DNA from: Alnus glutinosa
Taxonomy: Eukaryota; Streptophyta; Magnoliopsida; Fagales; Betulaceae
NCBI RefSeq assembly: GCF_958979055.1
Contig: NC_084888.1
Location: 4,420,001-4,484,000, forward strand
Length of the DNA: 64,000 nucleotides
Direction of reading: 5' to 3'
The translations under genes were made by a program, and so were the position numbers. Of the stretch, positions 13,656-26,360 are shown piece after piece. The notes under the pieces were generated by a model that worked only from the letters and a program-made list of their open reading frames with translations, made no database searches and had not been told where the DNA came from. Each line of letters opens with the position of its first letter. The first letter of the stretch is position 1.

Positions 13656-14057
13656 TCATCTCCTGCAGCGAGCGATCCTAGAGCAGCCTCTAGTGTAAGG
13701 GTTTGCTGGGGTTCTGGCATTGTAGCAGTTGTGGGTGTAGTAGGACCTCCCAGAGCGAGGCGGGCACGGGATTCTATTGGCCGAGAGCGCGCCGTACGAA
13801 ATGTAATACCTTACAACTGTATGCCAGAACAAAGACCTACGCCCTGACGACCCACCATCCTTGTTGTCGTCCTCGTCCTCCCCCTCGCCGCCAAACTCGT
13901 CGTCGTACAGCGACGACATTGTCGTCGGCCACTCAAACGCGTCGCTCATCAGCTTCAAGCTGGTCTCCTCAAGCTGAGCCCGAACACGCGGACCCAATTG
14001 AACGAACACAAGGAGAGAGCAGAGGATGAGAAGCTTGGTCAGAGCCGGATATGCCAT
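13656..14057 (-). CDS. RALF34: RALF34-type peptide hormone precursor
   Basis: Secreted cysteine-rich peptide precursor of 133 residues. Residues 1-28 form a signal peptide with a hydrophobic core (LLILCSLLVFV). An acidic propeptide follows, then the subtilase (S1P-type) site RRSL at 73-76, then a mature peptide of about 57 residues. The mature part carries the receptor-contact motif YISY (85-88) and four cysteines (98, 111, 125, 131) expected to form two disulfides, and ends in RCRR. The block GALSANRIPCPPRSGRSYY is what I know from RALF34. RALF34 acts through CrRLK1L receptors such as THESEUS1 and affects lateral root initiation. Single exon. The ATG at 14057 sits just before the signal peptide. 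A GA microsatellite lies directly upstream in the leader. Confidence 0.95.
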   Translation of the reverse strand: MAYPALTKLLILCSLLVFVQLGPRVRAQLEETSLKLMSDAFEWPTTMSSLYDDEFGGEGEDEDDNKDGGSSGRRSLFWHTVVRYYISYGALSANRIPCPPRSGRSYYTHNCYNARTPANPYTRGCSRIARCRR

Positions 14058-14070
14058 GGATAGCCTCAGC

Positions 14071-14095
14071 GAGAGAAAGAGAGAGAGAGAGAGAG
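14071..14095. repeat. (GA)n microsatellite in the RALF leader
   Basis: A GA-rich run directly upstream of the RALF ATG, read as CT repeats on the coding (minus) strand. Pyrimidine repeats are common in plant 5' leaders. Confidence 0.8.
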
Positions 14096-14531
14096 TGAAA
14101 AGAAGCTCTAGTGGGTTTAGTGCCGAGTAGGTGCTTGAGTATTTGTCCCAACGGTGAGAGGGTGAGGGGGTTTGAGAGCCATTCGTTGGTACAGTGAGTG
14201 AGAGATTGACGGTAGAGGGGGAGACAAGGACAAGGGATCACATGCAGCAGTGAGAGAAAGGTGAGGGAAGTGATTAGGTTTACAGCTGTGCCTCATCAAT
14301 GCATCAGCGATACAGATATGACGCGTCCTTACCTCGGCCATCGTGAAGTGAAACACTGTTTCTCGCTTAAATTACGCGGCTGGTGGTCGGATGGGCATGG
14401 GCTTCGAATAGGCAGGTCCCATTTGCTCTGTTTTTTTCTTCATTATTTTGTTAACAGGTTACAGAAATGGGTTTTTTTTTTTTTTTTTTTTTGTCATGAA
14501 TAAAGGAAAAATTGTAAGCCAAAAGGAGTCG

Positions 14532-14604
14532 CGCCGTCTGTGGGAATCGAACCCACGACCACGTGGTTAAAAGCCACGCGCTCTACCAGCTGAGCTAAGA
14601 CGGC
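14532..14604 (-). tRNA. tRNA-Lys (UUU)
   Basis: A 73-nt cloverleaf on the minus strand. The 7-bp acceptor stem is GCCGTCT/AGACGGC, the D arm closes with GCTC/GAGC, the anticodon stem is CGTGG/CCACG around CTTTTAA (anticodon TTT), and the T arm is GTGGG-TTCGAAT-CCCAC. The discriminator base is G. There is no intron. A short T run lies just downstream on the minus strand, fitting Pol III termination. Confidence 0.97.
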
Positions 14605-14690
14605 CAGATAATAATGGGTTTTTTTTCTAAGTTATTACTCTAATGGTTTTACAATTTCTAGGCTAATTCTATGTTTTCTAAATTTTAATT

Positions 14691-14876
14691 GAAAATGCTA
14701 TACATCTCTCACTTAACACATTTTTTTAGAATTTTGTTCTAATTTGATGTATCACAATCCTACAAGATTGTGACACATTTTTCAAAATGATAAATTTCAT
14801 TTGATTGTGATACATTAAGTTAGAACTAAATTCTGAAAAAAAAAAAAAAAAAATGTTTGGATGTCTAACATTCCTC
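14691..14876. mobile_element. Mutator-type MITE, 186 bp
   Basis: The left end reads GAAAATGCTATACATC and the right end, reverse-complemented, GAGGAATGTTAGACATCC. The internal halves are mutually complementary. It is flanked by the perfect 10-bp direct repeat AATTTTAATT at 14681-14690 and 14877-14886. The reverse complement resembles the element at 45491-45823, so the two belong to one family. No coding capacity. Confidence 0.8.
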
Positions 14877-15697
14877 AATTTTAATTAAATAATCCAGACG
14901 TTATTAGTTTAGTTTAGAATTGTTTTTTTTTTTTTTCTAATTTATTATGTTTTGTTAATTTATACGTTAAATACGGTAAAATCTTTTCTTTCTTTTTTTA
15001 ATAATAGTTATGATTTTAAAAAATTCTGTGCGGAATTATCTTATAATACCTAAAAATTTTAAGATATTATGATCAAATTAAACGGATAAAATCAGATAAA
15101 ACCGAAGAGGTGTAAAATTCCAAAACCATTTTGACAATTATTTTATTAATTTTTAATTTTTAACTCATTCTTTATTCACCATCTTCTGAATTTATTACAC
15201 ACTTAAACCACCGAATCATTAGGTCCCTGCCTCAATCATTCAGGACTGGCTTTGAGAGTTGGCACCGGAACATTGGATTCCATCATCCTACCAATTATAA
15301 AGTTATAAAGTTCTTAATTCTTTTTATTTTAATTCTACTAAAAAAAGAAAAGAAAAAAACAAAAAGTGAGAGTTTTATTTTGGGGGATTTCTTGAGCAAA
15401 GACAACTAATTAGTATAAGGACAATGAACGATGGGTCCAAATGTTTGGACCGCGTTCTTTTTGGGCTGATCATCTGGCTGGATTGATGCTGGTTTATGCA
15501 GGTGAGCCCAAAAAGAAAGGCCATATAGCTTGGACTCCACCAACCTCGGCTTCACTCTTTCTGGGCCCAATCTTACAACGGCCACATGGTAATTATTTCA
15601 TACAAATGATGTTGGATTATTCTATAAATTAGTATAATTAATATTTTTCCTTGCACATATTCCATATCGTTAGTAGTCTGTCATGTAGGAGAGTGTT

Positions 15698-15721
15698 TTT
15701 TTTTTTTGGGGGGGGGGGGGG
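15698..15721. repeat. T-then-G homopolymer tract
   Basis: A run of about 10 T is followed directly by about 13 G. No function is evident. Confidence 0.8.
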
Positions 15722-16146
15722 TGGATAATTGTTTTGTTACACCAATTATTTCCATACTTGGATGTTAAGCTTTGGGCCAGACTGGTAGCCCAAAACTTAG
15801 AACCGGCTTAGTGGCAAAGATGCACTATAGGGGAAAAGGAGTTGGATTCTGTGTAATAGGACAGTCTCCTCTCATATGAGAGTTTATTAATTTGGATCTC
15901 ATATATAAGTGTTCGAATAGCACAAGCAAATGGGGTTCGGATTGCTTGAGCATTTGCCCTTTTTGTGATGCTTTTAGTTTGAAAATTTGAATTTGCATGA
16001 CTTTCTTGCAGGCTCAAATGTTTTTCAGATTAGTAGATTCTTTAAATAATTTTACGGAAGAGTTGCAACAGGTTTGTTGATTACTTTTCTCGATACATAG
16101 TTCATTTTTACTATCATGTTTTTAAGTTTGTTGATCATGTTCAGGA

Positions 16147-16508
16147 TATAATTTTGGAAGAAATTTTAAAAAATTTGGAGGCCGTTCTTGTATGTAGGTC
16201 TATCCTTGCGACCTTACCTATAGGATACAGACCTATTGCACAGAATCAACACACCTGAAAATATAACAACAGTTAAAAGGAAGTATGTACATAGGAAATG
16301 GATCAACAAACTTGCTCTCCTCCAATAAAATTATCTGAAGAATTTACTCATCTCAAAAACACATAGCATGCTAGAAAGTCATGCAAGAAGAAGCCCTATA
16401 ATTTCAAAATTTCAAAGTAGAAACACCCCAAAAAGGGTTTAACAATGAGACCCTATAATTTTTGGAAGAAATTTTAAAATTTTGGGGGCTAGGGCTTGTG
16501 TGTAGGTC
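16147..16508. repeat. Pair of diverged direct repeats
   Basis: The segments 16147-16200 and 16455-16508 share GGAAGAAATTTTAAAA and a closing TGTAGGTC, with similar order between. They sit about 308 bp apart and are probably leftovers of a dispersed element. The family is not identified. Confidence 0.5.
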
Positions 16509-16717
16509 TTGCCCCTGTTCACGTAGGTCTGTTCTGTCTTTCTTGCCCTTCAAATTGCTCTTCCTTTGCAATGTGGTAAAGATAGTACAGACTTTGATGT
16601 ATTTTTTGATGTCACACTGATAACTCACTCTTCACTAGCATTTACTAGCCTTGTTCGATTGCTCACAAAATAGGAATCCAGTCTCATCACAATTTCATTT
16701 GAAGGAGAAATTAAGTT

Positions 16718-16790
16718 CACGCCTGGTGGGACTCGAACCCACAATCGTCTGATTAGAAGTCAGACGCCTTATCCATTAGGCCACAGGCGC
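16718..16790 (-). tRNA. tRNA-Arg (UCU)
   Basis: A 73-nt cloverleaf on the minus strand. The acceptor stem GCGCCTG/CAGGCGT has a G-U pair at position 1-72. The D stem is GCCT/AGGC, the anticodon stem TCTGA/TCAGA around CTTCTAA (anticodon TCT), and the T arm GTGGG-TTCGAGT-CCCAC. The discriminator base is G. There is no intron. It lies 2.1 kb from the tRNA-Lys gene on the same strand. Confidence 0.96.
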
Positions 16791-18619
16791 TTGTCCATAT
16801 TGCCCCTTTAATTACGCTATAAAACCTAAACGTTTTATTTGCGTTTCCATGAAAATATAATTTTATTATGCTAATTCTCAAATTAAAATAAACAAAAATA
16901 ATTAATGAATTAGCTACCAAACAATAAATGGTCATCTATATTATCTTCCTGTTTACTGAATAAATCTCGAATTGATATTTTGATGCCAACAATCCATGAA
17001 AGAATTGAAAGGCATGCCCACAGCTTTTACAATCCCATCTTTTACCATATGGACAAAACAAAAGTTTCCATTTTTAGCCATATATGTTTCCTTGAGCCTT
17101 AACTCTGCCCTCGGATTCTCTCACGAAATTGGACAGCGTCTGTGTCTTATATGCAGTAGCTATATATGCATGTTCATGCTTATCAGCGCCGTGGCTTTTA
17201 TTAAAGATCATGACATGCAACTAGTGCCTTAGCGGGATAGACTCAATCATGCATGGCTCCAGATTAGCTCATCTTCAAACTCTGGTGGTCCATGTTTTTT
17301 GGTTCTTCTTCCTGTCATAGATTACTCCCTATGCATATAGGAGTTGGGCGCCGCCTATACTATTAGACCAAATGGTTTGCTCGGTCCAGTTTCAAGACAT
17401 ATAATGCGGAATGTTATAAATAGATACAAAGAATTACGTACTTTGGTCTAAATGATTATATTTTGTTCTTATTTTTTTGAGTTATATTTACAATATAACT
17501 CTATTAATCTCTAGGTAATAGTCTTTAACTATGATTATATGAACTTTTGATATACTCTAACAAGGAATACATGTTCTAATTTCAACAAGTCCGGTTCCAA
17601 AACACGCTAACCATTTGATTATATGGCAAGTTTGTGTCTATCTATCAAGTTATCAACCTACATACGCTATGAGAAGAATTGATTTCTTGAGCTGTGTTTT
17701 TGGTGAAAGCCCACCGCCAACCTTTAAATTTGCAGAGTTGACTCTGCAGATTCGTGGAAAGCGCATTCATGAAGCACCTGCCGTTTTAGTGCTTAGGAGA
17801 GTTAACGCTTTGATCGAGACTTTGTCAACAAATATGGTCTCAACTCTCAAGGCTATGTCATGCTTATTTACCCGCGATGATAGATACCATGCAAACCAGA
17901 GAATTAAAGCTGCTACGCGATAGGCCAGGGGAAGTAATGGTGGAATGGAAAACAAAGGGCAGACAATCTGAAAGGTTGCATGATCTATTATTGATGTTGG
18001 TTTCAGCATTTGAGGTAAAAGCAAAACGAACCAATTGGGTTGAAGATTGAGGAATATCATGCCCAAACATTTAAGAAACATGGAGAAATCAGCAGGGACC
18101 ACCCACTGAGCTTTTGTAATTATCTCTTCACCGTGCTTCCTCATTATTATCTGTTTCTGTAACTTACTATCTTCTTTCATTTTCATATGGGTCCCCTAAT
18201 GCACAGAAGGGAAAAATTATATATATCTTCATCTCTATATTTGCTGTTTGGATATTGGAAAAAAGATTTTGAAACAATTCTTTGCCCAGTCCTCCATGTG
18301 CATTTGAAAATGTACTTGTCTTGGTTAGTGATTATAGAATATAGCAGTTGCAATAAAGTTGCCTTATATAACTAATTTTATATGGCGAAAAGATTGAATT
18401 ATGTCTGATCTTGCAGTGCAATTGGAAGAATGCTTCAAGTTGCAAATATAATACTTTCTCATTCAGCAAGAGAAATAGTCTAATAGTATTGGTGTTAACC
18501 TTCTTTCTTTATGTTCTAAGGGAGATCTAGTATACATGCTTCTTTAATAAAAAGTGAAAAAATACCCTCATCAACCGAATTTGCATGCAAATCTCTCTCT
18601 TTTCTGGATTCTTTTTTAT

Positions 18620-18620
<1 letters not shown>

Positions 18621-18679
<59 letters not shown>
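18621..18679. repeat. (AT)n(AG)n compound microsatellite
   Basis: About 20 bases of AT run straight into about 39 bases of AG. Confidence 0.95.
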
Positions 18680-18681
<2 letters not shown>

Positions 18682-19166
18682 CTTTGGAAAGATACTGAAA
18701 TATAATTGATTTCATTTGTGTCACTTTAACATAAAACCATAATCTATATAATTACTAATTATGACGTAGTGTAAAGAAGAAAAGGCAAATTCAGTCATTG
18801 AAAACATTTTTTGCCATCATATATATATATACATGTTCAATCCACGATTGTGATAATATTAATGAACGTTCCTAGTCACCGAGAGAATCCACTAATTCCC
18901 CTTATATATATGAACCTTGAAACAAAAAATTTGTACAATTTCGTAGAGTTGCAAATATCCTTCTCTTGAAGCTAGCCATCTAACGTATAATATATATATA
19001 TATATATATATGAATGCTTATCAGATTTACTTCAAAGACTTTTTCATGCTGTCGTACGTGATACATTTTCACGAAGATTGAAAAGCTGCTGCACCGAAGT
19101 TTGTTTACCAATAGTTAGCAGGAAATTTACCACTGCAAAAATAAGCAGAAGTCAGAGATTTTTAGT

Positions 19167-19400
19167 AGGGGGGTCAGCATCACCGCCAGCTTCTAACCCA
19201 CCTCGAGAAGCGTGCCAATGGAGCAGTGAGATCAACCAGCAGTGCATCATCAGGGTCTAACCCAAGCTGGAATAATACTTGCTGTACAGTAGGTCCCCAT
19301 GCAACCCACTTCACCATGATCACATAAAGCAACTGACACACCGGAATATCCCACCGCCGGCACCACTAGCTTCCTCATACTACAAGTTGCATCGATCGGC
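19167..19400 (-). other. Unassigned coding-like patch
   Basis: On the minus strand one frame reads through segments such as LLYVIMVKWVAWGPTVQQ and LDPDDALLVDLTAPLARF and stops near 19167. A second frame over about 19250-19400 is also open (KTLLPIDATCSMRKLVVP, then GYSGVSVALCDHGEVGC). The GC content and amino-acid texture differ from the AT-rich flanks, which suggests an old or broken gene piece. I do not recognise the family. No start codon in good context or clear splice site was settled. It may also be chance or a noncoding transcript. Confidence 0.3.
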
Positions 19401-19820
19401 AGCAGAGTCTTTTTGGGGGAGGCTGATCTCCTGACAAAATCTCATGTGATTGTGGGGTTGCTGGGTCTTCTTATCGGAATTAAACTACAAATTTTTAACG
19501 CAAAAGCAAATGTAAACATTCAGTCAAAAGAGTCGTCGCTTTGAAAGGAAGCAAAAGAATCGCAGCAGTGAAAGGAAGCGGTTCATGCACCATTACTTAA
19601 TGAATCTGAACCCTTTATAAATTTGCGGTCCCAATTAAAAATGTACCGTGGATATGATATCCATGCAGGTTTGACCTTTAGATCAGATGGTGGAGACAAT
19701 ACTTAGAGGTAGCCCCACAGTGATGGGCGGTCTCAATTAGAGATGATAAATTAAATATTCATGAATGAGTTGGAGACTTTTCCATGTGTTTGCAGGAATA
19801 AAATAATAGTCGCAACTTGC

Positions 19821-19828
19821 TATATAAA
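19821..19828 (+). promoter_or_regulatory. Likely TATA box of the HEC gene
   Basis: TATATAAA followed by GCCC lies about 195 bp upstream of the HEC start codon, in a good position and context for a plant core promoter. Confidence 0.55.
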
Positions 19829-20015
19829 GCCCTTCCACTTACAGTGAGCCTGCTAGACTGATGGTCGGTTCCAGAGATAATCTTACAAACTATTTTCTAT
19901 CACTATTTTATTCTTTCCACCTCCTTATCTCTGCAACTGCGCGCATATATCTGATAAAAACCCTTCCTCGCCCATATCTCTGTTGCTCTTCTCTGCGTGT
20001 GTGAGAGAAGAAACG

Positions 20016-20711
20016 ATGGATGTTGACATGCTAAAATCATCATCACCAATGGATCACATGGACATGATGGCAATGATGATGCAAATGGAAAAGCTTCCTG
20101 AATTTTGTGATCCTTTCCATAACATGACTCCCACATACCCAGCTCTGATAAATCCAGCTTCCTCCATGCCGTTCACGGGCGGCACTCCCATTCAAGAGCC
20201 CGTGACGCCACCTCTTCAAGCCCCCGTGATGTCAGGAAGATTAATCAGGAATAATGCTTCCGGTGGTGGTGCATTGTCACTACTTGCAAATTCATACGAG
20301 AAGAAGAACTCATCAATGGCGGCAATGAGGGAGATGATTTTCCGGATAGCGGCTATGCAGCCTATTCACATAGACCCGGAATCGGTAAAGCCGCCTAAGC
20401 GGAGGAATGTGAAGATCTCAAAGGATCCACAGAGCGTGGCTGCGAGGCATAGGAGGGAGCGGATAAGCGAGAGGATAAGGATTCTGCAAAGACTTGTTCC
20501 AGGAGGGACGAAGATGGATACGGCTTCCATGTTAGATGAAGCTATTCATTACGTGAAGTTCTTGAAGAAACAAGTTCAAACGTTGGAACAAGCCGGGGCT
20601 AATAATACTCACATGGGTGGTAGTGTTGGCTTCCCGCCGGGGATGACGAGTGCTCATGCTAATGTGAATTACTCTGCTCAAATGGTGGGGTGGGTCGATC
20701 CCAACGCGTAG
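20016..20711 (+). CDS. HEC1: HECATE-type bHLH transcription factor
   Basis: Nuclear bHLH regulator of 231 residues, the usual size for HECATE proteins, which control female reproductive tract and shoot meristem development, partly through partners such as SPATULA. A Met-rich N-terminus ([10 protein letters not shown] at 15-24) and a variable middle lead to the clade motif [15 protein letters not shown] (102-116) and the bHLH region at about 138-190: basic part [19 protein letters not shown], loop around VPGGTKMD, helix 2 [17 protein letters not shown]. As in the HEC/IND group, the basic region lacks the usual E-box-contacting Glu, with Ala near that place; its DNA preference may therefore be non-classical. 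Single exon. The ATG at 20016 is the first in frame. HEC1 rather than HEC2 is favoured by the RALF34 neighbour; the gene could be ancestral to both. Confidence 0.93.
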   Translation: MDVDMLKSSSPMDHMDMMAMMMQMEKLPEFCDPFHNMTPTYPALINPASSMPFTGGTPIQEPVTPPLQAPVMSGRLIRNNASGGGALSLLANSYEKKNSSMAAMREMIFRIAAMQPIHIDPESVKPPKRRNVKISKDPQSVAARHRRERISERIRILQRLVPGGTKMDTASMLDEAIHYVKFLKKQVQTLEQAGANNTHMGGSVGFPPGMTSAHANVNYSAQMVGWVDPNA

Positions 20712-23700
20712 GTGAAGTGATGCTGATCTTCTGGTGGGGATGCTGAAAAGGAAATAGTGTTCATTTCTTCCTTTTCTTAGTGTATCAAAGAGTTCTCCAA
20801 TTAATGGATGGCCTTCCTCATATATATCAGTACTGTTAACCTTTTTAATTTGTTGAGGACATTTATATATCTAAATGCAAAAATGGATATTGCAAATGAA
20901 TGGCTTATTTGATTTCAGCGACGACTCCTTCTAACTTATCGCCCTTATCATGGCCGGACCGTGTTAGTGTTATGTGCAATTTAGTCAATGGGAAACTGCT
21001 TTTCCCGTGCATGGTATCTGAATGTGTTTGTTTCCGGCCCGGAAAATGCTTTCTTCATTTACATTCTACCGATATATCATATATTGGACTCTTTTGGAAT
21101 TATCGTGAATATTGGGTGAAGAAGAGAGTGGGGCGAATAGACAAAGAAATATACTTTCAACGTGTAAATTAAGTTTTTCTATCTGCTCCCCCCGATTGAC
21201 AATCTTTAGAGTGCATCTTAATTAAAACCCTAAAACGTCCCCGTTGTGCGGTAAATTACAGGATATATTATTCCCAATTAAAGATTCCCCTTTGATCCAC
21301 TGCTGTACTATATATATATATATATAAAACTGTTGATCCAGGATATAGCATTGCTGTGGATTCAATGACTGATTATGACTAATATTACTCATAATTGCAT
21401 TTCTAAATTAAAAGATTGGAGCATAGAAATTGGAGCATATGATCATAATCATATTCTATTAAGAGTAATGCTTCTTAATTTGTATATACAACTGTCATAT
21501 AAATGAGATGACGTAACAGTGAAAATCAACCATATATATCATGTCTCACTAACGGATTTTGTCCAATTTGTTAAAGGAAAATGCGCCCAATGACCTATTT
21601 TTAGTTTTTGGCTTATCCATAGAGTTTTCGATCTTTTTTTAAACCCAGTGAATTGTTTACAACTCAGTAAAACTACAATAATTGATTTTACATTTTTTTA
21701 CTAATTTATATACGCCTTGTATACTAAGTAGCATAATTAGTAATATGGGAGACAAAATATATTTGATAAAGACTATGTATGTGTTCTTCTCGATTTTAAG
21801 TTTTAGAACATACTAAAAATTAGGAAGAAAAATCAGAGATGAAAAATAATATAAATAGCTAACCTATTGCTGTGAACTATACCATGTGCATTTGGAAAGT
21901 TTTATTTAGAGCGAGGAATGAATATGCAATATTGATATTTAATTATTTATTAACTAGTTAGCTATTACGTGAATGATTTCAATAACACGTAATAGGATAA
22001 TTTGTTGAGTTTTGAGGAAACCTAAACCCTTTACATTCGTTAAAGAGAACTTAAACCCTTTCAAACACAAGGTTTGAGATTAATTTTTTGCATGATATTT
22101 ATTCAACCAAACATTGGTTTAAATAGGGTTACAAAATCAAATCAGGTCAAATTTCCATAAGACCCATAAATACTAATATTACCTATCTAGCAAAAATAAA
22201 CGAAAATCTCCATACTTGTCTAACACAAAAATTGGAGTATAACTTTCCTTATTGAAATAAGAAATAAACTATAAAAGACTATTATTCTTTTAAGACCCTA
22301 TTCTTGAAGCACTAGCTAGCCCACACAGGAGTATATATATATATATATATAACCTCTTCTCTTGTGAAGTGACAAAGTCTGCCAAGGAGCAGATTTTGCG
22401 TATTCTTGGCTACAATATGCTATTTGGATAAGGATTTCAAGCAATTTGAATAATACATTGTAAGAGAATTCACACAAAACTCACATATCCGAATAGGTAT
22501 ATAGACAGTTCACAATTTATTTGGACAAGTGACCTTATATATATGGACTATCTAAATTTTGGGCTGCCTAAATTACCAGCAATTTGTATAAAAAATTGTT
22601 AGAAATTCTAATCCGATGACTTCTCTCCTTGTGAGATACCTTAGGGTGTTTATTATATTCTACAAGCTGAAAAGGCTGATTGCAAAGTCTTGGTACATAA
22701 AATAGTAGTCAGGACTAAAAGTTGGGTATTTTAGGACCATATCTTAATTAAGCCGGGAATTATTACTGCAATTGGTTAACTCTATTTGGGTTGTTATTCA
22801 AACCATTTAGTCCTAGCTCTTTGCTCATCCTTCTTAAAGGCCATAATTAAGCAGGCCGGTGGAGTAAGTTCTTGCTGCTTTTCATTGAAGAGGAAGTGAT
22901 CGACCTCACGTATGAAGGGGTCAAGGTTACTTGGGCTAGGGTCTACCTCCCTAAGAAGGAAGGTGCATGCGTGTCATGAGCTGGTTGATTGTTGATGTTT
23001 AGCTCTCTTTTTTTTCTTTTTTTAATTCTTTCCATTTGATTTTTAACTTGAGCAAATGGGTGTTGGGAGAACTGGAGAAGGAGATATATATAGTGGGTGA
23101 GGTAGGTTGCCTCCCGAGGCAGGGTTGGATAGCAGAAGTGTTCATGTCTCAAGGATCATGCCTCACTAACACCCATTTCTCTCATGCATCCATCCAAATC
23201 AAATCAAAAGCAATAATAAAAAGATAAAGATAATATATATAATGGCCAAACCGCATCTCTAGCAAAAGGACCATGTGAGATATCCCACTAATGCCCCAAC
23301 ATGCCCATAGAGCCTTTGATTATTCGTGTGGGGAGACCCCTTTTCATCAATTTCACACATGCATGGGCTATTTGGCTAGCTACCTCTCACAACCCCCGCA
23401 AGTTCATTGTATCATTCTTCCTTCGAAAATATCATTTCATTTCCGTTTATCCTTTTTCTTTTATTGCATCTAACGGTGTAAATAATATTACCATATATGT
23501 AGCAACATGTACACCATTTGACGTGTAACGGCTTAAAAGCTTCATTGCAATAAGAAATAAGATATTTATTTTTATTGATATCCATCTTCCATGGGAGGAA
23601 CAAAATTAGGAGGGTATGCATGCATTAGACTTGGTGGTGGAGACGCATAAAAGTTAGGTGGGGGGTGGGAGGGAGTATAAAATAAGAATAAATACGAAGA

Positions 23701-25589
23701 TAAGGAGATATTGAGCTGAAATGGAAGTTTCATCAGATTCATTTGTATAATACGTATGAATACAGACAATGAAAGGGTTGGTTGGATTAGATTTTGGCAG
23801 AAGTGCCCAATTAAAGGGGGGCAGGTAGAGGACGTTGCAGATCTTGAACCAAAATTCTTCACCTTGTCCCTTTATGCCAAGGGAGACGCACGTATAGCTA
23901 GAATGTTACACGATCTCAGACAAAAATTACACCAAAACAAGTTCTATCAGATAAAAAAAAAAAAAAAAAAAAAAAAGTTTTTTTTCTATTACGTGGCCAA
24001 ATCTTGTAAATCAGATTGAACATGTGATGTACGTTCGTTGAACAATTAACTTTAATTATTACTTTAATTTGATAAGTTTCCAAATTCGTCTAAATTATCA
24101 CTTATAGCACGTTAATTATTTTGACTACTTTAGTGATCAGGATAACATGGTTTAAAAAGGAATGTTAGTTTAATAGATTAAATTGAAACAAATTCATATA
24201 TTCTAATTGTCAGCTCACATTCGTTAACCATCCTCCATACATAGTGAAATCAGGATTTGATCTCAATTATTATTATTTTGCAAGAAGAGACGAAAGAGTG
24301 AATATATCGAAGACAATTATACAAGACCTCTAAGTGTCTTTTTCGCACCGATCGAATATGGCCACCTCTCTCCCTTAGTTTGTAATTTCCCTTTTCCTTT
24401 CCCAAGTTTGAGTAAATAAATAAACTCATTTCTTCCCTCGTTACCTACTACACACAAGGGTGTACATAATGACAGATACTAACCGTTCGCATCCGTTATT
24501 TATAACTATTCTCACATGCAGATGCATATACGGTTAGCAAAAACTTATTATGCACGTATGCAGATAGCATTTGTAAGACATGCGGCGTGCGGTTATTAAC
24601 TGTATACCCTTTACATATAATATATATTTTTTATATATTATATTTAATAAATACACCAAAATGACTCATTTGAGATTATATATAAATTATGTTTACATTG
24701 GTTTGAGTTATATTGTTTTCTTATGTAACACTTGAGAAAAAAGATAAAAGTAATGTGAAATCGTTATTATTTCAAAGATTAGGTTTAAAAAAAATTAAAA
24801 CAAACCCAAAACACTAAAAATCGGTCTAAATTATTTTTAAAATCATTTAAAATATACCTTAATAAATAAAATAGGCCCAAAAAGCCACCCCATATGTACA
24901 CCCCACCAGACGCTATCGTCAATCTCATCTCCCCCAGTCACCTCTTTTTGTCCCATGTCACCCACCCTGTGCAATCTTCTGGCGTTTTCTTCTCTTCAGC
25001 CCATGGTCCAGATATGCATAAAATTCACTATGCTGTCATCAAACTCCCAATGGTATGGAATGATTTAAGGCAGCCCATGGACCATTGCGGGTTTTGTGAG
25101 CGGATTAAACGAGTCCGGCCCAAATCTCTTAGCTCAGCCCAGCCCACGCTATACGCGGTTCAATTGAAGGCCAGGAAGCTCTCTATATATTGGCAATTTA
25201 AGAAAACCAATATATGTTTCATAAATCAATAAGGTAATTAAATATCATAATATATTCTAATAATAATGGTGATTTAAGTTTTTTTTTTTTTTGGAAAAAA
25301 GCTGTCATATTACCAAGTAATGATAAATCAGGACAGAATTAATATTAATTTTTCTTAAAAGAAAATTAAAATTAAACAATTGATAACTCAAAAGATAAAT
25401 TTAAAATGTAATACGTAGTTTTGGAATTAATAGCGCTATTGTGCAGTATTTCCAATCAATCAATCCTTCTTTTCTTTTTCATTTTTTTTTGTGGTAAAAT
25501 TATAATTTTAAAATAATTTTGGTAAAAAAAAAAAAGAGGAAATTTGTACCAAAAGATCAATTTGATACAAAAAGATATTATAAGAGCAC

Positions 25590-26360
25590 TTATAACAGGT
25601 GATGTAAATTTTTATCTACAATAACTAATCAAAATTCACTTTTGCTAGTTTAGGTAACCACTTCTCAAGACCTTCCTCTATCAACTTATCTAAACTTATT
25701 ATCTATTTTTATTAAAATAATCAATTTTAATTTTTATTCATTTTAATTAAAATCTCATCTTCACCAAAAACACCAAATAAATTAGATTTCATGGCGAGTC
25801 TACGGATCAATTTGACCAGGCCACGCGAGGACCATGAGGAGGACGAAGTTCTTGGTGAAGACTTTGAACACAATGACCCATGGGTTTCTTCTCCTACTGA
25901 GCCGCCAAGTCCTTCGACGATCTCTCATTGCGGATCGAGTGGTGGCTTAGATCCTTGCCGTTGAAGTTGGTGCCTATATCGTCGCCGTCAGTGGGGTTAG
26001 GTTGGGGAAGCGAGGCTTCATTGACGTCGAGCGATTTGACGTTGATGGTACTCTTTTCGATCACCACCATACCCATTCTCCAAGCAAGACCAACTGAGAG
26101 AGAGAACGCCAGAGAAGATGAACTCTGAGCTATAGAGAGAGAGAGAGAGAGAGAGGGGGGAAGAAACAGTGAGAGAGGAAAAAAGATTAAAATATCAATC
26201 AATTTGTGCACAATGAAATGCCACATAGTACATAAGATTAAATGGAAGAGAAAGCTAAAATAGGTTTGGAGAAGATAAGTCGATAGATGTGAGTTTTTCT
26301 CATTTTTCACGCTACTCTAGCTAAATGGGGAAAGTAGCGAATCTCCTGGGACTACTCTAA
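25590..26360. mobile_element. Possible transposon with a captured GC-richer insert
   Basis: The left end (AGAGCACTTATAACAGGTGA) and the reverse complement of the right end (AGAGTAGTCCCAGGAGATTC) are weakly alike. AT-rich arms surround a less AT-rich core (about 25790-26110) that is open on both strands: plus 25791-25964 begins MASLRINLTRPREDHEED, and minus runs through VVIEKSTINVKSLDVNEA. This layout fits a non-autonomous element that picked up a gene piece. No target duplication was found and the insert is not recognised. Confidence 0.3.

Larger units (their letters stand above)
14058..20015. other. Intergenic between RALF and HEC, with two tRNA genes
   Basis: The RALF and HEC genes point away from each other across 6 kb. 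The stretch holds tRNA-Lys, tRNA-Arg, a MITE (14691-14876), a T tract (about 14470-14492), a T-then-G homopolymer (about 15698-15721), a diverged direct-repeat pair (16147-16200 and 16455-16508), an (AT)n(AG)n microsatellite and a coding-like patch on the minus strand at 19167-19400. Other open frames, such as 17615-17923 (+), have no recognisable features. Confidence 0.6.

Noticed and set aside
17615-17923. 102-codon plus frame between tRNA-Arg and HEC
   Set aside because: No recognisable domain, and the codon pattern looks random. Overlapping frames exist on the other strand.
24465-24900. hAT-type element with GGGTGTACATA ends
   Set aside because: The ends are weakly inverted, but no 8-bp flanking duplication could be found.
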